From: Rhytidiadelphus loreus
Lineage: Eukaryota; Streptophyta; Bryopsida; Hypnales; Hylocomiaceae
Length of the DNA stretch: 64,000 nucleotides
Direction of reading: 5' to 3'
NCBI GenBank assembly: GCA_947034895.1
Contig: OX344762.1
Span: 38,048,760 to 38,112,759 of the forward strand
How positions within the stretch are numbered: position 1 is the stretch's first letter; every line of letters begins with the position of its first letter. Positions 11,249 to 24,600 of this stretch are shown here, piece by piece. The position numbers and the translations under genes are program-made. The notes beneath the pieces are model-generated. The model was not told the origin of the DNA. It made no database searches and saw nothing but the letters and a program-made list of their open reading frames with translations.

Positions 11249-12914
11249 CTACGACCGTGGAGGCAAATTCTCTTCATTCCCCAAACCCCCTGCGAACTCC
11301 ATCAGCTCCACCACATCCTTCTTTGCTGCTTTCTGGTGCCATCGTCCCCATAGAGAGCTCAGAAATTGCCCTCGTTTCTGTCCCGTCTCCCAGTTCCTAT
11401 TACTAAAACTGTTTTCCTCATCTTCTGCAACTTTTGTAAAACCATCCTCACGTATCTGCACAAAGAAAATATAGCACCACCAAAATTAGGTTTTAAATAC
11501 TTCAAATTGCAAGGATTACGAAACATTCTTCAACGATTCTAACACAATCTTCTAGACGTATCTTGTTTGCACACAATATTACTTATTTCATGAGATACAT
11601 CATAAATGCAACACTCACTCATAGTTCAAGGGTAGTGTAAGCTCATTCTTGGAACCCTACTTCTTCAAACTCAAGCCCACCAGAAATATTCTTTTCTAAT
11701 AACCTTAGTTATTCGATTGTTCTACCGTCTTCACTATTCTCTCCATGATTCATATGAATCCACATTAAGCTTACTCCCAAAACTGACGGGAATGTTCAAG
11801 CTGACGGGAACAAGCTTCCAAATAAGTCAAGAATGTTCAAGAATTGTTATGTAGGTTGAAATTAACCTGACATTGCAAAGATGATGGATGCTGAACAATG
11901 ACTTACGTGAAAAACAAACACTAAGAGATTGCTGTTTAAAAAATAAACTAGAATTAGGCGCACCTGAATGGGGTTGACGCTGCGCCTCCACTGAAGAGCC
12001 TGCTGCTGCTGCACCTTGGAAGACTGGTAATACAAGTCTTCCCAGTTGGAGGCACCGTCCAGACACTCCACGCCTCGGAAGGTATTGGCCACAGCGCCCA
12101 TTTCTTCGGCCTCTTCCAGAGGCCGATTCAGCTCCTCCACAAACAGACTCACATCGGATACGACCACATGAGTCCCCGAATTAGCTGAAGCTCCAGGAGA
12201 GGCAGGGGCCCCTTTCATCTCCGTCTTCGGACGACACATGCTACAGCACCATTGAAGTCCCAGCTTTTGGGCCGGTTTGATCTACATCAGGATAATCAAG
12301 TCACTATTGTCAGTCTATGTTCCAATGCAGTAAAGAATACGTCATCTGGGTACCATATGCATTGCAAAAGTAATGGAAGTCCAAAGTTTCACCACCAAAG
12401 AATGAGCATTATTTCAATACTGTAAGCAGAAGTTATGAAGGTTCAAGTCCTTAAGGGCAGTCTATGTTCCAACGCAGCGAAGAATGCGTCATTTGGATAC
12501 CATAAGCATTGCAAAACTAATGGAACTTCAAATTTTGCTCACCATCGAATGCATTATTTGGATACTGTATGCAAAATTTAAGAAGGTTCAAGCCCCTACG
12601 GTAAATCTACGTTCCAACGAACCAAAGAATGCCTTCTTTGGCATAAGGAATTCAAAAGTTATGAAGATTCAAAGTTCTATTGATCGATGACCTAAAAACA
12701 CCAGTAACACTTGAACAGATGTCTATGTGCTTTATACCCTTCTAATCCATTGGTACCCATCGTCTAAGACTTTAGGGGTGCAATTTTGGGCGACCTCTAA
12801 ATTCTCATATCCCAAAACACACATTACTTGAATAATTTCAAAAGCAAAATAGGAAAGGAAGTGAACCTGCAGCACGGAGCACTTGTGGCATTGCACAGGC
12901 ATAAAACGCGGCAT
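11249..12914 (-). CDS. MRNIP-like zinc-ribbon protein (190 residues)
   Basis: Three exons join in phase 0: 12867-12914, 11964-12281 and 11249-11455. The N-terminus has two CxxC pairs (C9-x2-C12 and C29-x2-C32) with W27 next to the second and the lysine-rich spacing IKPAQKLGLQW between. This is the pattern of MRNIP, the MRE11-RAD50-NBS1 interacting protein (VKxxKKxxKWxCxxCxxKQ). The following SLFVEELNRPLEE and NWEDLYYQ match the order of the family's (R)xFVQxxN and Trp-containing segments. The remainder is charged and probably disordered. The family's known role is aiding ATM signalling and protecting stressed forks in animals. Similarity is short, so another small zinc-ribbon family is possible. 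Intron 1 carries a three-unit tandem repeat (12310-12680). Confidence 0.5.
12310..12680. repeat. Three-unit diverged tandem repeat in MRNIP-like intron 1
   Basis: Units of about 142-149 bases start near 12314, 12456 and 12605. They share CTATGTTCCAA, GAAGAATGCGTCAT, TTGGATACCATA and GCATTGCAAAA. A short reverse-orientation copy of the same core lies at about 35484-35527, just after the Nudix gene, so the unit is dispersed. Confidence 0.65.
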
Positions 12915-13702
12915 GGTGCCTCCAATGCTACGTCTTACTCCCACATTCAGAAAACCCTTTGCTCCACTCCAAATCTCCACCAGCACAAAAATAAATTCCG
13001 GTTTTCCAATCGTGGTCCCACGCTCACCACGCTCACCACGCTCACCTCACGCTCACCTCACCTCACCAAAAGTCAACTCTCAAATTCTTCCCACACACAC
13101 AGTCAAAGTCCCTTCCTAACACCTGTCTTAATGCTTGCCCTAAAGAAAGAGAATCCAAAACCGCATCACCACTTGCCCAATAAAATCCAACAAATTCCAA
13201 ACTACTCCAACAATGCCCACCAAACAAAATTTCAAACTAACCGAACAATGTCAATCCCGTTCCGTTTTTTCTCCAACGGTAGCTACCTACCCTCGGTAAC
13301 CCCTCATGACCGAACTCCTCTACCAGTGCAATGCGACTGTGAGCTTCCCCAATTCCCACGCTCGCATCAAATCACCACTAAAGGAGGCTGCGCTTGGTGG
13401 AACAAAGTATGAAAAAGTGGAATTTCAGTGGAGAAATCGAGAGGACAGAGGTGTAATGTGAGAATGAAGAATAAGAGGAAGTACAAACTTTTAAGTTCGT
13501 GAGGATTGCGGATTGACTGAGACTGGAATTTGAAAAAGAGCAGAGGCCGCCGTGCAATCCCGCAAGCAGGCAAAGAATTGAGGGGGGGCCACGAGCATCT
13601 TCACAGCATGCGAGGCGTCTTCTTCGCAACGATCGACTGATTATTCTGAAATGCGCAGGCTTCCTGATAAAGACATGGGGGTCCTCGGGAAAGGTGCATA
13701 GT

Positions 13703-14062
13703 GAGAGCATCCCCTGTGGTCCTTTAAATTTGGGCCCTTCAAACTTTTGAGGCAATGCATGAGAAGATGTGACTCAAAGCCTCGACACCTCATTCCACAA
13801 AAAAGGAGACGATGAAGATAAGAGGATCAATTCTACAATGAAAGAGAGTTACCATGCAATCATGGCAATATTTTGATCTATCTTTTTCTTTTGAAGGGCT
13901 CATTGAAGAGGGGGCCGGATGGCACATCCATCATCAAAATTCAGTGGGGCTTGCAGGAATGGTACATTTGATAGCAAGGGGTAGGGGATTTCATTTCTTG
14001 GCAAAACATTTCAGACCTTTAAAATGATACTCTCAAGGCAATCAATTGACGAACCACAGGGA
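13703..14062. mobile_element. GAGCATCC-family MITE
   Basis: Left end GAGCATCCCCTGTGGTCC and right end ACCACAGGGATGTC are inverted repeats. A second member of the same style, with longer ends, lies at 23028-23434 in a TRM2 intron, and a GAGCATCC-like end recurs near 14386. The ends resemble common plant Tourist-like MITEs, but no clean target duplication could be read. Confidence 0.5.
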
Positions 14063-16082
14063 TGTCCTTTGTGCATGACTAGTGCCGTTTTTTGGGGGGC
14101 AAAATGGAGTCAAAAAGCACCATTTCATAGTGAAAATCTTTTTTTTGCCAGAAAAGTTTCAATCCAATTTAAAATATGGATGAAATTGTTAAATTTGGAT
14201 GAAAAAGTGTATGAATTTGATTGAAAAGTGTTTTATGGTACAAAAGATGGATGTATGAAGAAATAAAATGCTTTACCAATTTTAAGTGATCGCCATCCTG
14301 GCACTTTTTCAAAAACCAAAAAAAAAGGGTTGGTGCGTAATATAAGACAACCATGTATAATAGGAGGTGCTTTATATGTCCCTTTAGAGCATCCGCATTG
14401 TTTGCCCTCCAAGGGTTTAACACTCAAATGTGAATGATAAGTGTTCTAAAGCCTTAAGAATGTTATTTTGGACATTGAATCGTTGCATATCAAGCAATGA
14501 CCCTTAAAATCATGCATTGTTCATCCTAAGTATAGTTGCTTTAATTATCATTTATTCTACTTGATGAGTGGTCACTTGACTATTTATGGGTCATATTCGG
14601 TGATCAAGGTTAGGGATTGTGAATTTTGAAGGCTCTTGTAGATGTAAATAGATGTACAGTTGTAGAGCATCAAATTGATATTACATAGGTATAAATGCTT
14701 TTAAAGACTTTCAAGGACTTTTATTCGCAATTCTCAACCAAATATTTTCCATAAACTTCACTTTCAACCCTAAAGGACTAAGGAATCCACTTTAGATTTT
14801 TGAGAACTTGAACACAATTTGTTGACTTTATAATCTAAAATTTTTTAATCAAATTTTAATGATAGATGCTAATCATCCTAATGTACGAGTAAAGCTTTGT
14901 TTCACATCATTCCAATATATATTGTAGAAGTTAGAAGGTTTTTTAAATTTCAAAAAGATTTGTTAGTTTTATTGAATTGTTTAGATTGATACCTACTTAA
15001 AAACATTTGAACCATTCAACCCCAAACAATGAGTTGAAAGTTGTGAGGAGTATTATCCAAGGTATTATTTGTGGACAATTGGAAGATAGAAAAAACATAT
15101 AAAGTTGTCTTTTGGACTCAATTTTGAAAATTTTCAAATAACCCCTCCCAAAAAATACCAATTCATGACTAGAACATTTTCAATATTGAAATTAACAATT
15201 TTCAATTTTTTTGCAAAAGTTATCACTAGTTAATGCTTTTCTTTCATTACATACAACCTTCCAGTTTATAAATTTTTAAAGATGAATATTAAAGAAAAAA
15301 TGGTTAAAGTTTTTTTTGGTTACATATATCCTCAACCCATTTTCCAAAATATAGAATAAAATGTACAAATTATAGGACATATGTAATTTTTTCTTAAAAT
15401 GTTCAAAGTCAACTTCACCTTAGGAGGGCTAGCAAAAGCTCTACATTTAGAAGTTTAGGCACATTGAACTTGCAATTGGTGGGTATATTCACTCTAAAAT
15501 TTTGGGAGGATTTATTTGAACGAGTTAACTAAGGGATTCTATACCATAGCTTCCTAGCAGCTTGGACAACTTTCTACCTAATAATTAATTAAAGTCCAGA
15601 AAATAGTTAGGTAATCCAAAAAATCATATATTAAGATTGGGTGTCAAAAAGCATATTGATATTTTATATTTTTTTCTCAACCTCTAATGATTGAAAGGCT
15701 TTTTTGGACTTTTTATCAATTTGGGGCATATGTAGGGATTGTCTTTAATGGAAGACTAATTTCACAAAATTTGAATGAATGGTTACAAAGTTAAGTTAGC
15801 CTTTTTATTCTCAAGTTAGACAAGTTAGGCAACAACAAAACTTTTGTATTTGAGTTTTTTTCATGAACTTTTTCATGGATTTCCAACGCTATTTCAACAA
15901 AACTCATCAATTTGAACAAGTTGTGAGACTTATACATTTTCCTAGAAAAAAATTGAAAGATGAACTATGCAAGTGCAAAGTCACGAAGAAACCTTCTTTT
16001 CAAAGTCTCAAAGCAAAATATCTCATAACTAGTGATTTTTTCACTTTGAAATTTTGACACAATGTACTTGAATGAATTAGAT

Positions 16083-16320
16083 CACTAGAAGAAAGCCTTG
16101 TTTAATTGGATGTTCTTGCGTCAAAGTTGATGGATTTTCTTAAGCATCCAATGTAACATCTTCATGTGTTTATGTCAACAATGACATTCAATGTAACATC
16201 TTTATGCTACATTGGATGTCATTGTTGACATAAACACATGAAGATGTTACATTGGATGCTTAAGAAAATCTGTCAACTTTGACGCAAGAACATCCAATTA
16301 AACAAGACTTTCTACTAGTG
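16083..16320. mobile_element. CACTA-type fold-back MITE with GAT target duplication
   Basis: The element starts CACTAGAAGAAAGCCTTG and ends with the complement of CACTAGTAGAAAGTCTTG. It is flanked by GAT on both sides (16080-16082 and 16321-16323), the 3-base duplication of the CACTA (En/Spm) superfamily. Nearly the whole 238 bases fold into one long hairpin around about 16200. The arms match almost perfectly, which suggests recent insertion. It has no coding capacity. Confidence 0.85.
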
Positions 16321-18645
16321 GATGTAGTATTTTACAGTTGGATTAGAAAAACTAAACAAAATAATTTCTTCAACTACTTGTTCAAATTGAGCACAAATTA
16401 GTGCACTAGAAAGTTAGTTAAATGACTCATGTTTTCCCAAAAATTATTTGAAGATAATTTTGTTGGAATTTATAATGACTTGTCTTCAAACTACAGAAGT
16501 TCAATAATTACGGGCTTCTTAGTCATTTAGGGTTTAAACATCTTATAGACATTGCATGAATAAACTTTGAATTTTCAAAGTAATAAAAATAGATGTGCCT
16601 GAAAGTGACCATAGGCCGCTAGCTCTGATGAATAGAGGATTGTACATTTTGCACAAGAATTTATAGCTAGGTTGGTTTTAGAAAGGATTACAATTAGGTG
16701 TAAAAACTTTTGTGCATGACAATCATTAGAAATTTTTTTAGACCAACAATGGGCTATGAGTTTTTTTGGTAGTAGTGCAATTACAACAGAAAAGTTATAC
16801 AAAAATGCTTTTTGGGGGGGGAATCTAACACTACTAGTGCTATGTCAACGCCATGTCAGATTGGCGATTTGAAAAATTATTTTTTATTTTTTATTTTTTA
16901 AAATTATTATTTTATTTCCCTATATTTGTACCAACGCCAAAAATCAAACAATTTTGTAACAACCTTCTTCACAGTTTAGATTTTTTGTAATGGAGTTTTT
17001 TTCTTTTGTGAACTTTTACCAAAATCTTTGGTAGTGGCTACATTCACATTAGAAAGAGAAAAGGAAAAGTGACTAAAATTGTAAAAAGAATCTTTGAAAT
17101 ATATAAAATACTCCAAGATTTGGATGATGGAAGTTTACAAATTTTAGGTCACTTTATAGATGAAATGGTACATAAGAGATGGATAAATGAATAAAATTGG
17201 ATGAATTGTCTGACCTAATTGCATTCTAGGGTTATGAAAACCATAATAAATCATTAGTGCAAGATTAGCAAGATTGTTGCATCACGTGGGACCCAATAAG
17301 AATAGACTTTTAATTTACACCAACCCAATAAAAGGTTCCCTCTCAGTTTATTGGATGTTTGTTGATGTCTCTAGCACCCAACATTATAGGATGGTGGTGC
17401 CAACATGATAGGATGGTTTGGATGGAATTATGAACCCTACTATGTGAGACTATTTGCTCTCTCAATAATTGCCAATGACTAGACTGTGTCAGTGCTCACA
17501 TGGTTAGGTAAAAGCAATTAAATTGATCTTGAAAAGAAAACACCCAAAACCATCAAAAAAAAGTTGCCCAATTTGTGATCTAGGCACTTGATTCAATCAC
17601 ATGACAAACTCATGACATTCTCCATTAGAAGATTTTTTATGCTAGTTTTAAGTAAATTGAAAATAGGAAGTAGGCTTGAAATATACTACACTTGAATGTT
17701 CTATCACATACGATTTAATATTGTAACTCTAATTATCTTGATTTTTTCATACCCATATTTTGTAACTTTGATTATCGTCATTTTTTCATATTCATTTTAT
17801 TGTTCTATCATAAGTATTAAAGGTGGGAGGGAATCTATTGTATTTTATGACCCATGTCACTACTCCTATTGCAAAATCCATCATGTTTTCATCCCAAAGA
17901 GGTACCATCCGATTATTCATGACAAGTGGGCATTCTTCCTCATGTATATGATTAGATGAGTTACTAAAAGGGAGTCACAATTGGCAACTGTACACGTCCA
18001 ACAAACTCACCGAAAGATTTCTTTTTAAGCCAAATTATTTTGATGCCATTTTGAGTGTCATTTTTCCAATCACTTGGATACTGAGTTGGCACAGAGGTTG
18101 GCTCCACATTAGCTTCACATCATTTCAATGCACCATATTCACATGCCCTGAAGTTCCTGACGTCCCCCTACTGTTGGAAAAGATCAGTTGCTGCTGGGGA
18201 TCAGGTAGGATCTGCTCCCTTTACCGTTTCAGTATGACATACCTTACTCCTAAAATAGAAACTTACACAAACTCCTAAACGCTCCTCAATGCGCCCCTAA
18301 ATTACACAATCTCCTGTCCACATAGGCATGAGAAACAAACCTCCGAAGAGAAATTCAGAGTCAAGGAAACGCAGAAACGCAGAGCATCACACTGCAAAAT
18401 AGATTCTAAACGAAGTGATTTTTGAGGTTTCATTACTTGTACATGAATTCGAGTAGCAAATATTAACGTCGTACTTGGTGTGTACCGTAATCTGTTTGAA
18501 AAGTCCAATGGGTAGGGCAGCTCATACGCAGAATCTCTCGCCAAACTAATTCTGAGGAATTTGATAGAGGGTTCTTTAGTACGATACTGGTACTCTCAAA
18601 TTTCTGGAGTGGCGTACAAAAATGAGCCAACACCTCGAGCAGCTG

Positions 18646-21600
18646 CTACCTCTCAAACAGCATAACCATCTCACAATGTTTTGTGTGCGGGAAAAGGTCC
18701 ACAGCGCACGCTTTTACAGGATGAAAAGGCTCAGATGGAGGCAGCGTCTTCACTCTGCGTCGTGCGTGTCCTAAGTTAGACCCTCTGAACCCTCCTCTGC
18801 TCTTCTGCTTCTCAACAGGACCTTCCTTGATAGGCATACACAACTCCACAGCATTGGCGAGCAGGCTATCAGGGTTGCAGGAAATATACCTGCACAAGAC
18901 ATGACAGAGAGGGTTCATAACTTAAAGAAATTTGCAGCAACAGCTAAGGATGTTGGATGCAGCGTAACTATACACACTTGGCCCAAAACAAATGAAAAAT
19001 AAATACTTAATAAAATCGACGCCTGCAGAACAACACTTCCAATGAAGATATAGCAGCCGCCCAATACAAGAACAATCACACGAAGAGCGATATCAACTAT
19101 GGAAGGTTTCGAGACTGCAATGATCTAAGGAACTACCAATGCAAAAATCAAGAATGACCGGCATAATGAAGAAGATTAAGTACTTACACAAGACGCTTGA
19201 GCTTCTTGTGTAGCCTCAACGTTCTTAAGACCTGTCACATAGCCAAAGCCCACTCGATTACAATGCAGTTAAGGACACCAATAAGAAGGAAAACATATCT
19301 TTATGCGTGAAAATGTGCTCAGAATTAAGAATCCAATTCTTAAGACTCATTATTATTTTCTATGCAACCGTCAACTAGACGTGGCCATTACAGCTCGTCA
19401 CGTCATGTTTGGGAACAAACAGGTTTCCACCATGATTTGCAAATCAGACCTCAAATACTTTTCTGATAATGTTTGTCTGATAATATGAATTTTGACAAAT
19501 GCTCAAACGCTTGGAATGATATTACCAGAAAACTATCCTTACCACATGATGAAGTCCAACACGGGGTGGATCAACTATAGCCACAATATTTTTGAATCCC
19601 TGTCTCTTTTCCTCTTGCTGCTTCTCAGCATTATCAACAGCAGTAGTTACTTGTCCCTGACTACCTTCTCCATCTTTCCCAACTTCAGGTTCAGAATTCT
19701 TTTCGCTATCATCTAGGACGTCTATTGCATACTCCTTCAACAAGTTGCTGATCACGTCTTCTGCCTGCTCATTTTGACAAACCATAATCGTTCTTAGAAT
19801 GGTTGTTTACGCTCAATTGTACACAATCGGTGAAGCTACTATTACAAACCCTCAACCAGCATTCTAGAAACGAAACCGCCTACAAAAAAACACAGCAAAC
19901 TGTGCATCTACGTACCTTACCACAGATGAACCGGCAATTTTTTATCCCGTTCAAATCTGCATTAAGTTGAGCATCGGCAATTGCTGAAGCGTTCATCTCA
20001 ATTCCAACTACCTGAAAAGTTCCCCAAACCAAATAAATTATTGATGCCAATGATGCACCTGAAGGAAAATTGAGCCATTTGGTACACTGCTTTTGACCAG
20101 CAAAATTCCATTTTTAACTTCAGAAGACGATAGGAGTTGTGACATACCATTCCAACTCGTTTGGCGAGTGTCAACCCAATAGCACCTGTCCCACAGCACA
20201 CATCAAATAGCAAGGTGTCCGGACCAAGTCCAGCCCAATCGCCAGCAAGAGAATAAAGCTTCTCAGCACCAGCTGAATTTACCTGCCATACAAAATGGTA
20301 GAAACGTTCCTTTCCTTAATCCAGATCTTCATACAACAAAAACTTCAGAAAAAACAAACCGGGCACGTGGCACTGTATTCATTATAACTCGCACAATATA
20401 CAGGACAATTATTACAGAAAAGGACGACATTAGGGGAAAAAACGACATCTTAATGGATTACAATTTTGCCAAGACCTAAGTAAATAGGTTTCCCCATTCA
20501 ATACACTAGGTAATATGGTAACGAAGACAAACCTGAAAGAAAGCAGTTGGTGATATCCTGAATTTCGAAATACCAATATAGTCGTGAATATGAGCTAGAG
20601 GTTCCTCGACAGAATTTCTTGCATTGTGGGAGTCCTCCAAACCAGGCAATGGTAAAGCATGTAAAGGGCAATCCGCAGGTGCTGAGTTTGAGACTCCCAC
20701 GTGGTCCTGGTAGGTTCACAACAACAGATTCATAATAGGTCAAGCCATAGTGTTCATCCTTGACGAGAGCGTCCGACGCTAGTAGAAGGAATTTAAGTGT
20801 GAGCACACACCTGGACAAGAAGAGCAGTCAAGGGTAATCGAGGACTAGCCGAAGTTGCAGCCTCAACAAGCACTTTCGCCATTTGTTTGTACTCTTCTGA
20901 CGCTCGATCTTCTGGAACGCCTGTTGGACACACCTGTGAAAAAAAGAAGATAAGCGGAAGTGTCACTGTCCACTGATGCTAAGATAATCGTCGTCCACCA
21001 GATTCATAAATGCAAGCGGCAGTAATACGATTCTAAAAACGAAGGACTATCACAATCCAAAGAACAATCGTAAATTGTGAGCAATAATACCTGAAACGGT
21101 AGCCGTCAGTATATTTGTTAAAAAATACCTTGCACACAACCTCAGGTCAGAGGTTCACTCAACTTCTTCCCTAGTTTAACCCCTTAACGCCTCGATCCTT
21201 TTTCTAATTTTGGCACATTTTTGCTTATATCTTTCTACAGAAACATCATTTACCGCAATTTCATGAAATCGATTAAGGAAGGATGTCTTTTCAAGATTCA
21301 AGTGTTACATTGGATGAATGAAAAGTTGGTTGGACAGAACAGCGCCTCGAAGCCCTCTGTTCATCGTCCAGAATATGGACGTCGGAGCGCTTAAGGGTTA
21401 AGCATTTAGAAAGATATCTCAAGTGAACGTACGATTCCTGTCAAAAAAAGATGTCTTACCTGTACTACTAGCATGACTTCTGCGATCTCCTTGCCTATTT
21501 CATCAACAGATCCAGGTTCTCTGCCTTCTCTAATCTGCACACGGAACCAGTGCAATGTGAGTGACAACAAGAACTGTACTCTCTTTAAAACATGATAGCC

Positions 21601-24600
21601 AGAAAACCTTCACGATCTACAGACCATCACCAGACTACGTGATAAAGCAGCTCTTGGGTATGACCATAAGCAACAACAACCAAAAAATTGCAGCTCTAGT
21701 CCTTCATACAATTTCCCCCCTTCTATAAATCTCGTAAAAAAATCTTGTAGACAAGTGCCTTGCATGTGTGCACCAGACATCTTATTTAAGTAATTGTTAA
21801 CAAACCACTAGAACTGACATCGACATGCAGAAGTAGCTTACAGCGAGCATACGCCAGAAACCAGTATTATCAGTTTTATTCCAGACAGGAAGCTTTGATG
21901 CCCGTATGAAAGTCTGAAATGCTGCTACAAAACTTAGTGCAACTTTCGATACATTGCGGCAATCTCCTGGTTCAGCAATTGCATTGATACCCTCTCTGTT
22001 TGATCCACATACGTTACTCAGCCTTAGAACCGCGCTTGACAACTCTACATATAAGTCAGAATTGTAAATGAAATGACGAGAAGACAAAATGACATCTGAA
22101 GTCCAGATACTTAATTTAGGGAGCACATTTAGTAAAAGATGCGCAAAATAGCTCTGAAGACATTCAATACCCGGTATTCAATAGTGGGCAAGAACTGGTG
22201 AAGCAAAATCCGACCTGAACGAACCAAGCTGGAATCCAACGACACGCTGCTTTCCATCCGGCCCCAACCCAATGGCAAATTCACATTTATTGCGATAACC
22301 ATCCACAACAGGAGATGGCAATATCCCTTCAAACTCGCAAGGTAGGCCTTCTGCATGGCCGACAACACCTTCCACATATCAGGAAACGCTTCCAAATTAA
22401 CAGGAACGAGAAAGAAAGAAGTTAACCAGAACTGAGCACATACCTCGATCCTTCGCAGCTGCCAACCAGTCTGGTAAAAGCATCCCAGACGGACATCCTT
22501 TCCTGATGTTTCGGGCCTGCAAAAGAATTTATATCATAACAGCCTAGAGACAGTCTCCTCAAAATCATCTGAAATGCAAGATGCAGCCCACTGAGAAATA
22601 CTCCCTCCGTCCCATAATACTAGTCCTTTTTTTAGTAATGAAAGTACTAAGGATGGGGCAACATTTTTTAATGCATGTTACAATTAAATGATTCTAGTGA
22701 ATGTGCAATGTGTCCTCGCAAGTGCAAAACAAGTGAACTTGGCTATTAAATAAATTCAATGAAAAGTTCAATGTCTTCTGTTTTTTGACCTAGTCAACTT
22801 CAAATTTCTATAAAAATTTCAATTTCAAGAATTTTTTATTTATAAAGTGGATAATAAACTAGACTTCTTGTCCTTCATTTCATTAGTTAACGTAAAAACA
22901 AAAGAAATCATCTTCAACCCTAAAATCAGGTCTGAAGTAAAGGGGATAAGTAATTTGGGACAAACGAAAAAAACAAAAGGGACTAGTATTATGGGATGAA
23001 GGGAGTACACAGGAACACTCAGCTTAGAGCATCCCCACCAATGTCTTCCCTTTCCTTATCTCCATTTCCCTATCTCCATCGGAATGAAGGGGAGCATAGA
23101 TGGGGATAGGGAAGAGAAGTTCCCACTCGTAGTTTCCTAAATTTTCATCTTATTACTAAATAGAGGTAGGGAGAAGTAAAAAGGGAACTATAAAAATAGT
23201 AACAAGGTCAAATGAATAGTACTTCCACAAATCAATGAAGCACAACTCATGTTGGAAAGGTGGAAAGTGGTTTAGGAATTACTCCACTTGAGTTCCTTAT
23301 CCATCATCCCATTTAGGGAATTTGGACCCTTCCTCCCTAAATTTCTAGGGATAGGGAATGTTGGTGGGGGGAGTTTTCTTCCCTATCTGGATGAAAATCA
23401 TTCAAATAGGGAAGCCATTGGTGGGGATGCTCTTTAAGTATGCCCAAAATAAGACATCAAAGTCTAAAACTGAGAGGGCAGAGATGTACACAGAGATTCA
23501 AATTTCATGAAGCCGAATCACCTGTGCGAAATTCTTTTGAGACACTGTATGAGGACTTACAAGGCGTTTGAGAACTTGAACTATCTCTTCTTTCTTTTTT
23601 CCCAACTGTTCTTCGTATGGCAAGTGCGCAAGAGGAGTCACCACCTGGGTCACATTCCTGTAAGGTTCCAAGGATTTTTTCTCAATTTCATCCCCCGAGA
23701 CATCCTCTGCCATTGCATGGTCTTCCCCATCATTATCCTCTTCTTTATCACCAGCAAGAGCCGCCTCCGTCACTCCGACAGCCTTTTGCTCCCATGCACG
23801 AGGTAATACATCCGCAAGCTTCAACCTCTTGTTACTCACGGACATTCCGTCCAGGATCTGCTCAGACCAGAAGAAAACAAGAGGACATAAAAATTGTCAA
23901 AACATTACCTTCGTTCTATCATCGTCAGCAGAACAAGGGCAGTTATGTGTAAATTGCAGTGTACACCCTTTATTCAATGTGGTGTTGCTTACACTACTTT
24001 AAACAAACAACGTTACTAGCTGGCCATCTAGTATCCACATTTTTAGAAGCTGATCACTTGATGACAACGCCTTCAACAATCCTATTGCAAAGTTACACCT
24101 CGCTCCTCCACACTTATAGTAAGAGGTAACACTCAATAGAATGAAGAGTGAAGTATTTGCTCAGGCCAATTGTTAGTAAATTAACCATATTGCACAATAA
24201 TTACATCATACCCGTTCCACTATCATGTCCAAGGAGGCTTGAAGCTACATTTGCAGCTCTCAAGGTGGTCAAAAGCGCAACACTAAATTAGAAAATATAC
24301 GTTACTGTAGCCTCCCGTAATTACTGTGGTCCACAGTATGGGCTGTATTTAGTGTAGTGAATCAAAAGAACGGATAGAAGGAAGCCATTTAGAATTGAAG
24401 AATCTGAAATCTGAAACGAAGAGACATACCTCAGCCGACTTCGTCAGTTCCTCTTGAGAACGAAATCCCAGAAAGCACACCTTCATGGACTTCCTCTTCT
24501 GTGCACTTGTGTATGAAACACCCTGCGCGTACAATACAGAAAAAGTTTAGCTCGTTGATGACACTTCCAAGAGCATGCAGAAAAGTACATCTTTCTTATG

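Larger units (their letters stand above)
12915..18645. other. Repeat-rich spacer between MRNIP-like and TRM2-like genes
   Basis: There is no supported gene. The first part (12.9-13.7 kb) should hold the MRNIP-like promoter; a CTCACC/CGCTCAC simple repeat occupies about 13018-13070. An inverted-end element lies at about 13703-14062 and a CACTA-type fold-back at 16083-16320. An AT-rich stretch at about 16870-16920 resembles the AT-core family. The last few hundred bases should contain the TRM2 3' untranslated region. Confidence 0.5.
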
